From NCBI RefSeq assembly GCF_022807975.1, contig NZ_CP094358.1, positions 2,108,001 to 2,172,000 of the forward strand: DNA of 64,000 bases, given 5' to 3'. The position numbers and the translations under genes were made by a program. Positions 63,818-64,000 of the stretch are shown here, in pieces (the first letter of the stretch is position 1; each line of letters opens with the position of its first letter). Below the pieces are notes generated by a model. It had not been told where the DNA came from. It was given only the letters and a program-made list of their open reading frames with translations, and made no database searches. Source of the stretch: Abyssalbus ytuae (GTDB taxonomy: Bacteria > Bacteroidota > Bacteroidia > Flavobacteriales > Flavobacteriaceae).

Positions 63818-64000
63818 TTATTTAATAACAGAAGCTTTCAGGTATTCCCTGTTCATCCGGGCTATATTTTCAAGTGAGATCCCTTTAGGACATTCTATTT
63901 CACAAGCACCGGTATTTGTACAATTTCCAAATCCTTCCAGATCCATTTGACGTACCATATTTAATACCCTGTCGGTAGCTTCAACCTGTCCTTGCGGCAA
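63818..64000 (-). CDS. sdhB: Succinate dehydrogenase/fumarate reductase iron-sulfur subunit, 3' end
   Basis: C-terminal 60 residues of SdhB; the frame is open at the right window edge, so the start lies outside. [19 protein letters not shown] carries Cys ligands of the 3Fe-4S/4Fe-4S region that passes electrons from succinate to quinone. The tail is typical of Bacteroidota SdhB ([11 protein letters not shown]). The other sdh genes should be further right, upstream on this strand. Confidence 0.93.
   Translation of the reverse strand: MPQGQVEATDRVLNMVRQMDLEGFGNCTNTGACEIECPKGISLENIARMNREYLKASVIK

Overview
The window looks like a chromosomal segment of a marine-type member of the Bacteroidota, most likely family Flavobacteriaceae. 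The DNA is AT-rich and Shine-Dalgarno sites are weak or absent. Several genes are preceded by the Bacteroidota -7 promoter element TAnnTTTG. Families largely restricted to the phylum are present (DUF4837, DUF6341, DUF6427, DUF4254 and a family I recall as DUF6909), and so is the phylum-typical dTDP-rhamnose/pseudaminic-acid surface polysaccharide locus.

Layout. Positions 1-16.2 kb hold housekeeping and envelope genes: the end of a subtilisin-like protease, an M1 aminopeptidase, an AstE/AspA-type deacylase next to a GCS2-CBS ligase, rnpA, a C-terminal processing protease, DNA polymerase III delta-prime, pgk, a LysM lytic transglycosylase, a DUF4837 lipoprotein, tatA, an M23 peptidase and a GH3-family enzyme. 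From 16.2 to 20.6 kb lies a PAPS-forming operon, cysQ - tandem DUF2061 - cysC - cysD - cysN, interrupted by a decayed GIY-YIG endonuclease gene between cysD and cysN. From 20.7 to 50.2 kb lies a possible nucleosidase-fold DUF6909 protein and then a large surface-polysaccharide locus: a Wzz-like protein, rfbBACD for dTDP-L-rhamnose, pseB-pseC-pseF-pseGH-pseI for CMP-pseudaminic acid, an asparagine-synthetase-like enzyme, a Wzx-like flippase, two acyltransferases, a capsule-type glycosyltransferase, a Wzy-like polymerase, two GT4 glycosyltransferases, an O-antigen-ligase fusion, the initiating phosphoglycosyltransferase, ugd, uxs and a further O-antigen ligase. Two accessory insertions sit inside it: a DUF4143 ATPase behind a perfect 23-bp inverted repeat, and a ParE-type toxin-antitoxin pair. 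The block from about 32 to 43 kb is visibly more AT-rich than its flanks, as expected for a horizontally exchanged serotype cassette.

From 50.3 to 56.7 kb there is a conserved Flavobacteriia block (purD, DUF6341, DUF6427, upp, DUF4254, GT9, PlsC-like acyltransferase, HD hydrolase). From 56.7 to 58.2 kb is a 1.5-kb stretch without an intact gene. It holds a Bacteroidota-type dispersed repeat, the remains of a small minus-strand gene, and a striking array of about thirteen 22-bp units (57624-57892). After that come divergent oxyR and katG, a NIPSNAP protein, an S12 serine hydrolase, a GNAT acetyltransferase, and the end of the succinate dehydrogenase iron-sulfur subunit at the right edge.

How the genes fit together: the locus can supply dTDP-rhamnose, CMP-pseudaminic acid, UDP-glucuronate and UDP-xylose, start a repeat unit on undecaprenyl phosphate, then flip, polymerise and ligate it. 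The adjacent cys operon could supply PAPS for sulfating such a polymer, although no sulfotransferase is seen in the window. The most unusual unexplained structure is the helically phased 22-bp repeat array.
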